A stretch of 50,408 bases of DNA from Paludibacter sp. (GCA_027450045.1 DAIDKM010000016.1:1-50408); one strand, 5' to 3'. Positions 33,592-43,598 are shown, numbered from the stretch's first letter. Notes: a model not told the origin generated them from the sequence alone. Numbers and translations: made by a program.

Positions 33592-35592
33592 ATGAAAATT
33601 TTCTGGTTATTATTATTACTTTGTTTCCCTGGTTTCCTTTGGGGACAGAAAGCTGTTTTACTCCCAACTCCACAATATTTTACAATAAATCATACATACT
33701 TTCCGATAGGCGAAGTAACTGTAAAAGTGTATCCTTCCAATTCAGTGACACAAAAAATGGCGACTGGGTTTTTATCTTCTCTTGGCATGTCACTATCGAG
33801 ACGAGAAACAGGATATGATGTTATCATTCATAAGGTAACCGATATTAAACAAGTTCATGTAAATAAAAATGAAGCCTATCGATTGCATGTAGTTAATCGG
33901 CACATTATTATTGAAGCCATAGATGATGAAGGCGTGTTTAGGGCACTTCAGACAATCCGTCAGTTGATCATTCAAAAAGGGACAAAAAGATTAATTGAAG
34001 GGTGCGATATAACCGACTGGCCTGCTTTCCGGATAAGAGGGTTTATGCAAGATGTAGGTCGGGGTTTTATTCCTGTTTCTGAGCTGAAAAAAGAATTAGC
34101 GCTACTGTCATATTACAAGATTAATGTGTTTCAATGGCATTTAACGGAAGATATTGCATGGCGTCTTGAAATGAAACAATATCCTGAATTAACGGATTCA
34201 GCATCAATGACGGCTCTTAAAGGAGATTTTTATACTCCTTCTGATGTTAGAGATTTGTTAGCTTTCTGCAAAGAGCATTATATCACGGTTATTCCTGAGA
34301 TAGACATGCCGGGACATAGCGATGCTTTCACCCGTGCGTTTCATTACAATATGCAAAGTGCAGAGGGAATGAAAATATTGAAGTCCATCCTGAAAAATGT
34401 CTGTTCCCTATTTTCAGATGTTCCTTATATTCATATCGGTACTGATGAGGTTAAATTTCAGAATCCGGTTTTTGTCCCATCCATGGTAACTTATCTGCAT
34501 TCCTTAGGTAAAAAAGTAATGGCCTGGGATCCTGGTTGGCACTTCAAGACAGGCGTTATTGACATGGTTCAGCTTTGGGCAAATGGAGTCCCTCCTAAAG
34601 GCGTCCCTGCTATCGACTCCCGTTATTATTACTTAAATCATTTTGACCCGTTTGCTGATTTGTCTTCTGTCTTTTTTTGTAAGATATTAGGGCACTCTAT
34701 TGGAAACGATACGTTGGCGGGAGCTATTGCATCTGTTTGGAATGACCGGATAATTACTCCTACAAGGAAGTTACTTTTGGCAAATAGTTTTTACCCTGTT
34801 ATGTTAACGTTGGCGGAACGTTCTTGGAAAGGCGGAGGGATGGCTTCTTATGCTCAAATTGGGACTCGAATGCCTCCCAAGGGAAGTGTCTGGTATCGTC
34901 ACTTCGTTGATTTTGAAAATCGGTTGTTATATCAGAAGCATCACACATTGCGTGGAGAACCATTCCCTTATGTACGTCAGTCGAATATAGTCTGGAATAT
35001 TACAGATCCATTTCCCAATGGGGGAAATCTGATGGAGAAATTCCCTCCTGAATTTAAGTTGCAGCGGACATATTGGTTTCGGGGGAAGAAATACAATACG
35101 AAAGAAGCGACAGGGGCTACCGTTTATTTACGTCACACATGGGGACCGACTATATCTCCAGCTTTTTATAAAGATCCAAAGCCTGATTTTACGGCTTATG
35201 CTTATACGTGGGTATATTCACCTATGCAACAAGATGTGGGAGCATTAATTGAATTTCAGGATTATAGCCGTTCCGAACATGATGCTCTTCCTCCGCAAGG
35301 GGCATGGGATTTTAAAGGAAGCAAGGTTTGGGTAAACGGGGAATCCATCTTACCTCCCGTTTGGTACCATGGAGGGAACCCTTCACTCATGAATGAGAAT
35401 AACTTTTCTCGACCTCCCATACAGATTTCTCTTAAAAAAGGGTGGAATAAAATACTGTTAAAACTTCCTGTGGCGGGCTTTTCTACTCCACAAGTGCGCC
35501 TTGTCAAATGGATGTTTTCTTTTGTCTTTGTTACGCTAGATGGTCATGATGCTATTCGAAGTATTATATATTCTCCCGATAAATCTAAATAG
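33592..35592 (+). CDS. Divergent GH20-family hexosaminidase-like protein, exported
   Basis: The 666-residue secreted protein has a signal peptide (1-18, FPGFLWG), a GH20b-type amino-terminal domain (about 20-140) and a GH20 TIM barrel (about 145-430). The catalytic Asp-Glu pair is D285-E286 in IHIGTDEVKF, so a hexosaminidase-type, substrate-assisted mechanism is possible. Two blocks differ from the canonical family. HLTEDIAWR (183-191) replaces HLTDDQGWR, and GTDE replaces GGDE. The carboxy-terminal 230 residues contain a jelly-roll-like region with SKVWVNGESILPPVW and KGWNKILLKLPVAGF, common in add-on modules of Bacteroidetes glycosidases. A second, canonical GH20 sits at 39794-42094, so this one probably has a different linkage or substrate. 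Confidence 0.85.
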   Translation: MKIFWLLLLLCFPGFLWGQKAVLLPTPQYFTINHTYFPIGEVTVKVYPSNSVTQKMATGFLSSLGMSLSRRETGYDVIIHKVTDIKQVHVNKNEAYRLHVVNRHIIIEAIDDEGVFRALQTIRQLIIQKGTKRLIEGCDITDWPAFRIRGFMQDVGRGFIPVSELKKELALLSYYKINVFQWHLTEDIAWRLEMKQYPELTDSASMTALKGDFYTPSDVRDLLAFCKEHYITVIPEIDMPGHSDAFTRAFHYNMQSAEGMKILKSILKNVCSLFSDVPYIHIGTDEVKFQNPVFVPSMVTYLHSLGKKVMAWDPGWHFKTGVIDMVQLWANGVPPKGVPAIDSRYYYLNHFDPFADLSSVFFCKILGHSIGNDTLAGAIASVWNDRIITPTRKLLLANSFYPVMLTLAERSWKGGGMASYAQIGTRMPPKGSVWYRHFVDFENRLLYQKHHTLRGEPFPYVRQSNIVWNITDPFPNGGNLMEKFPPEFKLQRTYWFRGKKYNTKEATGATVYLRHTWGPTISPAFYKDPKPDFTAYAYTWVYSPMQQDVGALIEFQDYSRSEHDALPPQGAWDFKGSKVWVNGESILPPVWYHGGNPSLMNENNFSRPPIQISLKKGWNKILLKLPVAGFSTPQVRLVKWMFSFVFVTLDGHDAIRSIIYSPDKSK

Positions 35593-35685
35593 GCACACTC
35601 TATAAAGCTTTCAGCAGGAGAAGACGGTTCATAATTTTGGCCCCATAACATAAATTTCATGTTTAACTAATTAAATATTCGAGTT

Positions 35686-36345
35686 ATGAAAACGATTTTG
35701 GTCTCTATTTTTGTTTTATTGAATGTGTGGTTTTTGCAAGCAAATCCACATAAATATTCAACATTTTATTATCAACGTGCAACGCTTTTTGCCCAATTGC
35801 CGGTTTATCCTTCGGACATTATCTTTTTGGGAAACAGCATTACCAATGGATGCGAGTGGAGTGAATTATTCAATAATAGACATGTTAAAAACAGAGGGAT
35901 CAGTGGAGATATCGTTCAAGGCGTATATGATCGGCTTGAGCCGATCATAAAAGGAAAACCGGAGAAAATTTTTCTAGAGATTGGAATTAATGACCTTGCG
36001 ACGGGCACTTCTCCCGATAGTATTGTAAAAGGGATCAATAAAATTGCAGATCGGGTTAAACGTGAATCTCCCAGAACCAAATTATTTATACAAAGTCTTT
36101 TACCTGTGAACAATACTTTTAGTACGTTCAAGGAACATACGTCAAAGGGGCAGGAGGTGATTGATACAAATAAAAAGCTTCAGGCTTTATGTTTGAAGAA
36201 CCATTTGGTTTATATTGATTTATACGACTCATTTAAAGAGCAGGGAGATGATAAAATGAACCCCAAGTATACCAATGATGGGCTTCATTTGTTAGGCCCG
36301 GGGTATCTTCTTTGGAAGAAAATAGTAACTCCTTATGTTCAATAA
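35686..36345 (+). CDS. SGNH/GDSL hydrolase, probable carbohydrate O-acetylesterase
   Basis: The 219-residue exported esterase has a signal peptide (1-20). The four SGNH blocks are present: FLGNSITNG (residues 48-55) with nucleophile S51, the oxyanion glycine in NRGISGDI (69-76), GINDLATG (100-107) with N102, and NDGLHLLGPGY (197-207) with catalytic D198 and H201. The GNSIT form is common in Bacteroidetes acetylesterases. It lies 2 bp from the two-domain nanS gene, and both are likely to remove O-acetyl groups that block sialidase or hexosaminidase. The acetylated sugar is not readable from sequence. Confidence 0.9.
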   Translation: MKTILVSIFVLLNVWFLQANPHKYSTFYYQRATLFAQLPVYPSDIIFLGNSITNGCEWSELFNNRHVKNRGISGDIVQGVYDRLEPIIKGKPEKIFLEIGINDLATGTSPDSIVKGINKIADRVKRESPRTKLFIQSLLPVNNTFSTFKEHTSKGQEVIDTNKKLQALCLKNHLVYIDLYDSFKEQGDDKMNPKYTNDGLHLLGPGYLLWKKIVTPYVQ

Positions 36346-36347
36346 TT

Positions 36348-38432
36348 ATGAAATCGTATTTGCTGATTTTGTTTTTAATGGTAAGTGTTTCTTTATTGGG
36401 ACAACAGAAAATAAAAGTTGCTTGCATCGGGAATAGCGTTACCTATGGATACACGATACATAATCGTGAAAAAAATTGTTATCCTGCTCAATTGCAATTC
36501 CTTTTAGGGAAAGAATATGACGTTAGAAACTTTGGGAAATCGGGGGCTACTTTACTTTATCGTGGACATCGTCCTTATGTTTTACAGAAAGAATTTAAAG
36601 AAGCGATGCGTTTTGCTGCCGATCGAGTCATTATTGATCTTGGGTTAAATGATACTGATCCTCGCGATTGGCCAAATTATGGAGATAGTTTTATCCCTAA
36701 TTATTTGTCATTGATCGATTCTCTACGAAAAGTAAATCCTTCCTGTAAAATTTGGATATGCCTGATGACTCCTATTTCTCCACTGCATCCGCGTTTTGAA
36801 GCGGGGACTTTGACGTGGTATGATTTGATTCAAAAAAGCATTAAGAAAGTAGCGTCGATTGCCCACACTGGATTAATTGATTTTACGTCTCCTTTGTTTG
36901 ATCGTCCTGATTTATTTAATGATGTTCTGCATCCTAATGCGGAAGGAGCAAAATTGCTTGCTCAACGTGCAGATCAAGCGATAACCGGAAACTTTGGAGG
37001 GCTTCAGATGCCGATTACTTATTCCGACAATATGGTGCTACAACGCAATATTCCCGTTTTTATACGCGGGATTGCAAACTATAGAGATACTGTAGTTGTC
37101 AGGATAGGAGATCAGGAGAAAAAGGCGGTAACAGATGAAAATGGACATTGGAACGCTCGATTATCTCCCATGAAAGCGGGAGGCCCGTTTGCATTATCTG
37201 TTAAAACTACTACCAAATCGCTTCTTTTTAAAAACGTAATGATTGGAGAGGTTTGGCTTTGCTCAGGACAGTCCAATATGGCTTTCCCTTTAAGTGCTTC
37301 TATCGGAGGCCAGGTTGAGGTAAATCATCCTGATCAACACCTGCGTGTTTTGAACCTTCTACCTAAATATCCTACCGATAATGTGGAATGGGATTCTCTT
37401 GCTCTGTCGCAGATTAATAAACTTCATTATTTTCAACATACTCAGTGGAGTTCTCTTTCGGAAAAGAATGCGGCTCAGGTTTCTGCCGTAGCCTATTATT
37501 TTGGGAAAATGTTGGCAGATAGTCTGCATGTAACTGTCGGGTTAATATGTAATTCCGTAGGGGGTTCCGATATTGCATCATGGATTGACAGATCGTCTCT
37601 TGAGCATAATCCTCATCTTGTCAATTTATTTTTTCGTTGGCGAACAAATCCCATGTTTCAGGATTGGGTTAAACAAAGGGCTGATACCAATTTGTCACTT
37701 TCGAAAAATCTTTTACAACGTCACCCTTATGAACCATGTTATTTATATGAGGCTGGAATTCTTCCATTAGATACATTCTCCATCAGAGGCGTAATTTGGT
37801 ATCAAGGGGAATCTGATGCCCAAAATATGGAACTATATGAAGAAACATTCCCGTTAATGATTCAAAGTTGGAGGCAAGTATGGGGGAAATCTCTCCCGTT
37901 TTATTTTGTCCAGCTTCCAAGTTTAAGCCGTCCCAGTTGGACTAATTTTAGGAACTGTCAGCGCTTAATGGCACAAGAAGTACCTAACGTGTACATGACG
38001 GTTTCTTCTGATGTCGGGGACTCTCTGAATGTACATCCTGAAAATAAACTTCCTGTAGGAGAAAGATTAGCGTGTAGCGCTTTGTACTATCTTTACCGAC
38101 ATCCTGTAATCCCGTCTGGACCAATATTTCAATCGGTAATTTTTCGAAAGCCAATTGCTATTTTGCATTTTAAATTTGCAAAAGGGTTAAGAAGTGCAGA
38201 CGGGAAATCATTACGCACTTTTGAAATTGCAGGACTGGATGGCGCTTACTATCCTGCCAAAGCTAGTATTGTAGGGAATACTGTTCAGGTATTTTCTCCT
38301 AAGGTTAAGAATCCGGCGTATGTCCGTTATGGTTGGACGCCTTATACGAGAGCTAATTTGGTAAATAAGGCAGGATTTCCTGCTTCTACCTTTGAAACAG
38401 TAGATATTTTAAATCCATGTTTAGTACATTAA
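36348..38432 (+). CDS. nanS: Sialate O-acetylesterase with two catalytic domains (NanS type)
   Basis: The 694-residue exported protein fuses two SGNH-type esterases. The amino-terminal one (about 22-215) has nucleophile S30 in CIGNSVTYG, GLNDTDP (99-105) and the NDVLHPNAEG block (191-200) with D192 and H195. The carboxy-terminal SASA/DUF303 domain (about 220-690) has WLCSGQSNM with nucleophile S309, and GVIWYQGESDAQN. The dual-domain layout is that of Tannerella NanS, which removes acetyl groups from O-acetylated sialic acid so that lyase and sialidase can act. The ATG at 36348 is chosen over 36312: it is 2 bp past the stop of the previous gene and starts a clean signal peptide (MKSYLLILFLMVSVSLLGQQ). 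Confidence 0.93.
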   Translation: MKSYLLILFLMVSVSLLGQQKIKVACIGNSVTYGYTIHNREKNCYPAQLQFLLGKEYDVRNFGKSGATLLYRGHRPYVLQKEFKEAMRFAADRVIIDLGLNDTDPRDWPNYGDSFIPNYLSLIDSLRKVNPSCKIWICLMTPISPLHPRFEAGTLTWYDLIQKSIKKVASIAHTGLIDFTSPLFDRPDLFNDVLHPNAEGAKLLAQRADQAITGNFGGLQMPITYSDNMVLQRNIPVFIRGIANYRDTVVVRIGDQEKKAVTDENGHWNARLSPMKAGGPFALSVKTTTKSLLFKNVMIGEVWLCSGQSNMAFPLSASIGGQVEVNHPDQHLRVLNLLPKYPTDNVEWDSLALSQINKLHYFQHTQWSSLSEKNAAQVSAVAYYFGKMLADSLHVTVGLICNSVGGSDIASWIDRSSLEHNPHLVNLFFRWRTNPMFQDWVKQRADTNLSLSKNLLQRHPYEPCYLYEAGILPLDTFSIRGVIWYQGESDAQNMELYEETFPLMIQSWRQVWGKSLPFYFVQLPSLSRPSWTNFRNCQRLMAQEVPNVYMTVSSDVGDSLNVHPENKLPVGERLACSALYYLYRHPVIPSGPIFQSVIFRKPIAILHFKFAKGLRSADGKSLRTFEIAGLDGAYYPAKASIVGNTVQVFSPKVKNPAYVRYGWTPYTRANLVNKAGFPASTFETVDILNPCLVH

Positions 38433-38446
38433 TGGTTTATTTTTAG

Positions 38447-39628
38447 ATGACTATGAAACTATTCATAAAGTTGTTCATCTTGTGTTTGATCTTATTGCCT
38501 TATCATGTTAAGGGGATAACTATTCGATGGGAAAAGTTACCTGATTTATCTGTAGGTACAAATCGAACTCAAGGAGTCTCTGGAGCTTTTGCGGGAACGA
38601 TAGATGGGATTTTATTTGTTGCAGGAGGGTGTAATTTCCCTAATATTCCGGTTGCAGATGGTGGTTCAAAAGTATTTTATAAATCTGTATATTGCCTTCG
38701 GGAGGGTTCCGCGCCAAACAAAGGATGGAAACAATGCGGTGATCTTCCTTATCCTGTTGGTTATGGTGTTTCGATAACTTTACCGAATGGAATTCTGTGT
38801 ATCGGGGGATGTAGTAATGATCACAAATTTTCGGATGTTTTATTATTAAAGTGGGATAAACAGAGGCAACGTCCTGTTATTCAGTATTTTCCATCCCTTC
38901 CTTTTGCTTTTGATAATATGACAGGTGCTAAAGTCGGCAACTATGTTTATATAGCAGGTGGTAATGCGAATGGGATCCCTAGTAATCTATGTTTTCGCCT
39001 TAATCTGCATCAAATTGATCACGGATGGGAGCAACTTCCATCTTATCCAGGGATGCCACGCGTTCAACCAGTCGCTGTTGCACAACAATTGAATGGAGAG
39101 GCGTGTTTCTTTCTGTTAGGAGGTTATACTCCCTATTCTGATACTATTCAGGGGAAAGTTAATACCAATGGATATGTCTTTATTCCGTCATTAAACAGAT
39201 GGCGGAGAATCAAGTCTCCTTATTTATTCAACCAAGACTTGTCTATTGCAGGCGGAATTGGAATGGCTTTTCAGAACAGGTATATTATATGTTTTGGTGG
39301 TGTTAATAAAACGATTTTTCAGTATGGTCTTTTGATTGATCATCAATTAATGGAAGCGAAGGTCGCCAGAAATGAATCGGAAGTTAAAAGACATTCATCC
39401 CAACAGAAAAATTATCTTTCACATGACGTTCAATGGTATCAATATAATCCTGATGTCCTGATGTATGATGTTAAATTAAAAAAATGGGAATGTCTTGGAC
39501 AAAGTGAGCATGGGGCCAGAGCGGGTTGTGCATTGATAACCAACAACAATGGTTTTATTATCGTTGGAGGAGAAGTAAAGCCCGGCATTCGATCTACGAA
39601 TGTTTATCAAGGGCATATAGAAGAGTAA
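38447..39628 (+). CDS. nanM: N-acetylneuraminate epimerase / mutarotase, kelch type
   Basis: NanM speeds the change of alpha-N-acetylneuraminate, the sialidase product, to the beta anomer used by transporter and lyase. The 393-residue protein has a signal peptide (to about residue 23, HVKG) and should be periplasmic. Six kelch blades are marked by paired glycines: AGGCNFP, IGGCSND, AGGNANG, LGGYTPY, FGGVNKT and VGGEVKPG. An ATG two codons downstream (38453) is an equally good start. Its neighbours are nanS and a GH20 gene, and the downstream gap of 165 bp contains no clear terminator. Confidence 0.93.
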   Translation: MTMKLFIKLFILCLILLPYHVKGITIRWEKLPDLSVGTNRTQGVSGAFAGTIDGILFVAGGCNFPNIPVADGGSKVFYKSVYCLREGSAPNKGWKQCGDLPYPVGYGVSITLPNGILCIGGCSNDHKFSDVLLLKWDKQRQRPVIQYFPSLPFAFDNMTGAKVGNYVYIAGGNANGIPSNLCFRLNLHQIDHGWEQLPSYPGMPRVQPVAVAQQLNGEACFFLLGGYTPYSDTIQGKVNTNGYVFIPSLNRWRRIKSPYLFNQDLSIAGGIGMAFQNRYIICFGGVNKTIFQYGLLIDHQLMEAKVARNESEVKRHSSQQKNYLSHDVQWYQYNPDVLMYDVKLKKWECLGQSEHGARAGCALITNNNGFIIVGGEVKPGIRSTNVYQGHIEE

Positions 39629-39793
39629 ATTCTGAAACTTTCATGTTGTTTGTTGAAAATGAATCTTCAGAAGATATTTTGGTCAAAAAATTGATTTGTA
39701 ATAATGAGTTAAATTGGGAGATAGATGCTCTCCTTATATATATCTTATTTTTAATGATAAATATGTTGTTGTATGACTAACTAAATCTTGATT

Positions 39794-42094
39794 ATGAAAC
39801 GAATTACCAGTTATTTTATTTTATTTGCTGCACTATTGTTTATGAATAGGCAGGTAGCCAGTTCGATGATTAATGTTGTTCCGCGTCCAAATTATGTAAA
39901 AGAAACCGCAGGTATTTTTGCATTTAGACAAAGCATGCAAGTATATTCACCGAAACACAGCGGAGCCGCTGCTTTGCTGGAAAGAAAACTGTCCACAGCA
40001 GCAGGAATCCATTTGCTCCCTGGTTCTAATAAGCATTCTGCTATTGAAATGGTGATTGATACAAATGCTGTTCAATCTCCGGAAGGATATCAGTTAAACG
40101 TGACGCCACGCCGTATCTTGTTGCAGGCTGCAACGGAGACAGGTTTGTATTATGGTGTTCAAACCCTTCTGCAACTACTCCCTCCACAGATCGAAAGCAG
40201 ACAATTGGTCAAGGCTTCTTGGAGAGTCCCTTGTGTTTTGATTAAAGATGCCCCCGCTTTTACATATCGGGGCATTATGCTGGACGTGTGTCGACACTTC
40301 CTTCCTGCGGAACGCATCAAGAAGATCCTGGATGTAATGGCGATGTACAAAATGAATCGCTTTCACTGGCACTTGACGGATGACCAGGGATGGCGCATTC
40401 AAATAAAACGCTATCCAAAGCTGACACAAATCGGTGGCACACGTGTCGGAGACAATGGAAAACCTTACAGTGGTTATTACACACAAGACCAGATACGGGA
40501 CATTGTAAAGTATGCAGCGGCGCGTCATATTGAAGTGATACCGGAAATAGAGATGCCGGGTCATGCGATGGCGGCTTTAGCGGCTTATCCACAATATTCA
40601 AATACAGGCGGACCATTCAAACCTCGTACAGTCTGGGGTGTGGAAAATAATGTCTATAATCCGGCGAACGATTCTACCTACTCCTTTTTATCCCATATTT
40701 TAGATGAAGTATGTGCTTTATTTCCATCGAAATATATTCATATCGGCGGAGACGAATGTCCTAAGATTCGCTGGAAAGAGAGTCCGCAATGCCAACTTCT
40801 GATGAAAAAGGAAGGATTGAAGAGTACAGAAGAATTACAAAGCTACTTTGTCAAACGGATGGAAAAGATTTTAGAAAAAAAGGGGAAGAAGATCATTGGT
40901 TGGGATGAGATCTTGGAAGGCGGAATAGCTCCATCGGCCACCATCATGTCGTGGAGAGGCGAGCAAGGGGGTATTGATGCCGCCAATGCCGGACACGATG
41001 TGATTATGACGCCTGATTCGGTGCTTTATTTAGATCATTATCAGGGCAGTCCGCTATGTGAACCGGCAAAGATAGGAGGCTTGACTACCTTACAACAAGT
41101 GTATGCTTATCATCCTATTCCCAAAGCGATTTCACCGGCTATGGCACACCATGTGTTGGGATTACAAGGCAATTTATGGTCAGAATATCTCTATACACCC
41201 AATTTATTTGAATATTCGCTTTTCCCGCGTGCATTGGCTGTTGCCGAAGTGGGATGGACACAACCTCAAAACAAAGATGTAAAGGATTTTATCAGGAGGT
41301 TAGAGGATCAACAGATTCGCTTGGACGAGCATCACATTGATTATTACATTCCGATGCCTGAAGGAAACTTAAACTACATGGAGTTTGCCGATTCCTTGCG
41401 TTTGCCTTTTACGACAAACCGTCCGGTGAAAGTGGTTTATACTATTAATGGCACTATACCAACGGTACATTCGACAACCTACAAAGCGCCCATTCTTATC
41501 ACGAAAATTACAACTTTAAAATTACGTTCTATTTTGCCGCAAGGGAAAATGAGCGCAACCCGGACGATTCATTTAACCAAAACGCATCCTGTAAAAGGGA
41601 TCTCTACGTTGTCACAATCACAGCAAGGGCTTCGAATGCGGTATACCAGGAAGGGTTATTATGTAAAAGTAGATCAATTAAAAGGAGTTCGGCAATGGAA
41701 AGATACGATTGTATCCCAACCGAACGAGTTTTTCACTGTGGTTCCCATATACAAAGATGGGAAAAGTTATCCCGGAGAACCGAGAGGAGCAGGAATATTC
41801 ACGGGCTATTTGTACATATCACAACCGGGTACTTATCGCTTACATTGTGATGCGGACGAGTTATATATCAATGGTAAACTGATGATTAACAATACAGGGA
41901 TAATTAAGAGGTCAGTGCCAACGGATGTTACGGTGCCATTTCAAGGGGGTTATTATCCCATAAAAATGATTGTTTTAAATAATATCTTGGGAGGCGTACC
42001 TGCTTCATGGGCAGATTTTCGAATTAAGATTGCAAAATGGGATAGTTCAAATACCAGTGGGGAATTACTACCTGCTCCTGTTTTTGTCCGTTAA
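39794..42094 (+). CDS. GH20 beta-N-acetylhexosaminidase with carboxy-terminal add-on domains
   Basis: The 766-residue secreted enzyme removes terminal beta-GlcNAc or beta-GalNAc. A signal peptide (about 1-25) is followed by a GH20b domain (26-152) and the GH20 barrel (155-530). The canonical blocks are RFHWHLTDDQGWR (189-201), PEIEMPGH (250-257) and IHIGGDECPK with catalytic D320-E321. After the barrel comes a Fn3-like chitobiase C-terminal domain (VYTINGTIPTVHSTTYKAP, about 545-600). A PA14-like beta-sandwich follows (GYLYISQPGTYRLHCDAD... through SWADFRIKI), which may bind sugar. The true ATG is 39794; the frame could be extended only to a TTG six bases upstream. A nearby divergent GH20 (33592-35592) suggests two different substrates. 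Confidence 0.94.
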   Translation: MKRITSYFILFAALLFMNRQVASSMINVVPRPNYVKETAGIFAFRQSMQVYSPKHSGAAALLERKLSTAAGIHLLPGSNKHSAIEMVIDTNAVQSPEGYQLNVTPRRILLQAATETGLYYGVQTLLQLLPPQIESRQLVKASWRVPCVLIKDAPAFTYRGIMLDVCRHFLPAERIKKILDVMAMYKMNRFHWHLTDDQGWRIQIKRYPKLTQIGGTRVGDNGKPYSGYYTQDQIRDIVKYAAARHIEVIPEIEMPGHAMAALAAYPQYSNTGGPFKPRTVWGVENNVYNPANDSTYSFLSHILDEVCALFPSKYIHIGGDECPKIRWKESPQCQLLMKKEGLKSTEELQSYFVKRMEKILEKKGKKIIGWDEILEGGIAPSATIMSWRGEQGGIDAANAGHDVIMTPDSVLYLDHYQGSPLCEPAKIGGLTTLQQVYAYHPIPKAISPAMAHHVLGLQGNLWSEYLYTPNLFEYSLFPRALAVAEVGWTQPQNKDVKDFIRRLEDQQIRLDEHHIDYYIPMPEGNLNYMEFADSLRLPFTTNRPVKVVYTINGTIPTVHSTTYKAPILITKITTLKLRSILPQGKMSATRTIHLTKTHPVKGISTLSQSQQGLRMRYTRKGYYVKVDQLKGVRQWKDTIVSQPNEFFTVVPIYKDGKSYPGEPRGAGIFTGYLYISQPGTYRLHCDADELYINGKLMINNTGIIKRSVPTDVTVPFQGGYYPIKMIVLNNILGGVPASWADFRIKIAKWDSSNTSGELLPAPVFVR

Positions 42095-42110
42095 TGGGTA
42101 AAATAGAATC

Positions 42111-42130
42111 TGAGTGTGATTATACACTCA
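42111..42130. terminator. Short hairpin after the GH20 gene, weak terminator
   Basis: TGAGTGT (42111-42117) and ACACTCA (42124-42130) are perfect 7-bp arms with a 6-base loop, 17 bp after the GH20 stop. Only a short T-run follows, so it may slow rather than stop transcription before the fucosidase gene. Confidence 0.4.
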
Positions 42131-42209
42131 CCTTTGACAAATCATTAGCAAAAATGAAAATTCAACGGCTGTGATTTTTATTGGTTATTAATCGAAATCA
42201 TATTTACAA

Positions 42210-43598
42210 ATGGAACAAACAAATTCAATTTACTCAAAGATGATCTATTACGGACGGATTTTATTCGCCGTAATAGGATTGAGCGTCACAGGGTTGGTTG
42301 CGGCCAATGCAGCACAACAAGTTAACAACACTGTTGGCAAAACGAATACAAAAACTACTGCCAAACAGTCGGATGCCCGAATGGCATGGTGGCAGGATGC
42401 CCGTTTTGGCATGTTTATTCATTGGGGAATCTATGCAGTGCCTGCTCACGCCGAATGGTATATGACCAACGGACATGTGCCACGCGGTAAATATGAAGAG
42501 TATGCGAAACAATTTGATCCGACAAAATTTAATGCCGATCAATGGGTCAAGATTGCAAAAGAGGCCGGCATGAAATATTTGGTTATTACCTCAAAGCATC
42601 ACGACGGGTTTTGCATGTTTAATACCAAAGCCACATCCTACAATGTGGTGAAAGCTACGCCCTGGCACAAAGATCCGCTTCTTGCATTAAGCCGGGCGTG
42701 CCATCGGTATGGCGTCAGATTTTGCGTCTATTATTCCATCATGGATTGGCATAGTCCCGATCAGTTAGCAGCCAACCCTGATGCGGAAAATCCTACTTAC
42801 AATCCAACCAGTTTCGTGCCTGGAAAGAAGGAAGCCTATATCGCATACATGAAGGCTGAACTCAAAGAATTGATCGATCAATATCATCCTGCCCTGATTT
42901 GGTTTGACGGCGAATGGATGAATGGATGGACAGATCAGGACGGTCGGAATTTGTACGGTTATTTGCGGTCTTTGGATCCCAAACTGATCATTAATAACCG
43001 TATCAAAGGCGCCGGCGATTATGAAACCCCCGAACAGCAAATTCCCCCCAATGGATTGCCCGGTCACGACTGGGAAACCTGCATGACCATCAATGGAAGT
43101 TGGGGTTACAACGCGGAAGATCATAATTGGAAGTCAGCGGACACTCTTTTACACAACCTGATTGACATCGCCAGTAAAGGTGGCAATTATCTCCTCAATG
43201 TCGGGCCGGATGCAACCGGAGTGATTCCTCAACCCGAAGTACAACGGCTCAAAGAGATGGGGGCGTGGCTTAAAATAAACGGACAAGCCATTTATGGCAC
43301 CATGGCGAGCCCGTTTACAGAGCAATTGCCGTGGGGTCGTTGCACCCGAGAAACAACCACCGAAGGCACAACGCTTAATTTACTTGTGTTCGATTGGCCA
43401 AAAGACGGAAAACTCTTTGTCCCTAAACTGAAGAATCCGATTGCAGATGCTTATCTTTTGACTGTTTCCGGTGAACACAAGCAGTTGAAAACTGTCAACA
43501 GCAATGATGGCGTGATTATTTTCGTTCCTCCCGTCGCACCGGACAAGATTGCCTCCGTCATTGTTTTGAAAATCAAAGGCGCTTTACAAGTAGAATAG
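42210..43598 (+). CDS. GH29 alpha-L-fucosidase, exported
   Basis: The 462-residue retaining fucosidase removes terminal fucose. A signal segment lies at residues 11-35 after a 10-residue polar extension; a downstream ATG (42240) would start it more typically. The catalytic barrel has RFGMFIHWGIYAVPAHAEWY (residues 65-84) with the fucose-binding H71. TSKHHDGFCMFNTKATSYNV (128-147) supplies H130-H131, and the nucleophile is D233 in ALIWFDGEWM. GNYLLNVGPDATG is the conserved end of the barrel. It lacks the longer discoidin-type tail of some family members and appears to be the general-substrate GH29-A kind. The gene looks more GC-rich than its neighbours, perhaps from a different origin. Confidence 0.94.
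   Translation: MEQTNSIYSKMIYYGRILFAVIGLSVTGLVAANAAQQVNNTVGKTNTKTTAKQSDARMAWWQDARFGMFIHWGIYAVPAHAEWYMTNGHVPRGKYEEYAKQFDPTKFNADQWVKIAKEAGMKYLVITSKHHDGFCMFNTKATSYNVVKATPWHKDPLLALSRACHRYGVRFCVYYSIMDWHSPDQLAANPDAENPTYNPTSFVPGKKEAYIAYMKAELKELIDQYHPALIWFDGEWMNGWTDQDGRNLYGYLRSLDPKLIINNRIKGAGDYETPEQQIPPNGLPGHDWETCMTINGSWGYNAEDHNWKSADTLLHNLIDIASKGGNYLLNVGPDATGVIPQPEVQRLKEMGAWLKINGQAIYGTMASPFTEQLPWGRCTRETTTEGTTLNLLVFDWPKDGKLFVPKLKNPIADAYLLTVSGEHKQLKTVNSNDGVIIFVPPVAPDKIASVIVLKIKGALQVE

Noticed and set aside
39629-39793. Small reading frame running from inside nanM into the gap (39526-39780)
   Set aside because: It begins inside nanM in another frame and lacks any protein-like pattern; it is a shadow of nanM.
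40159-40616. Long antisense frames inside the GH20 gene
   Set aside because: They are mirror frames of a clearly coding gene with conserved catalytic motifs on the plus strand.
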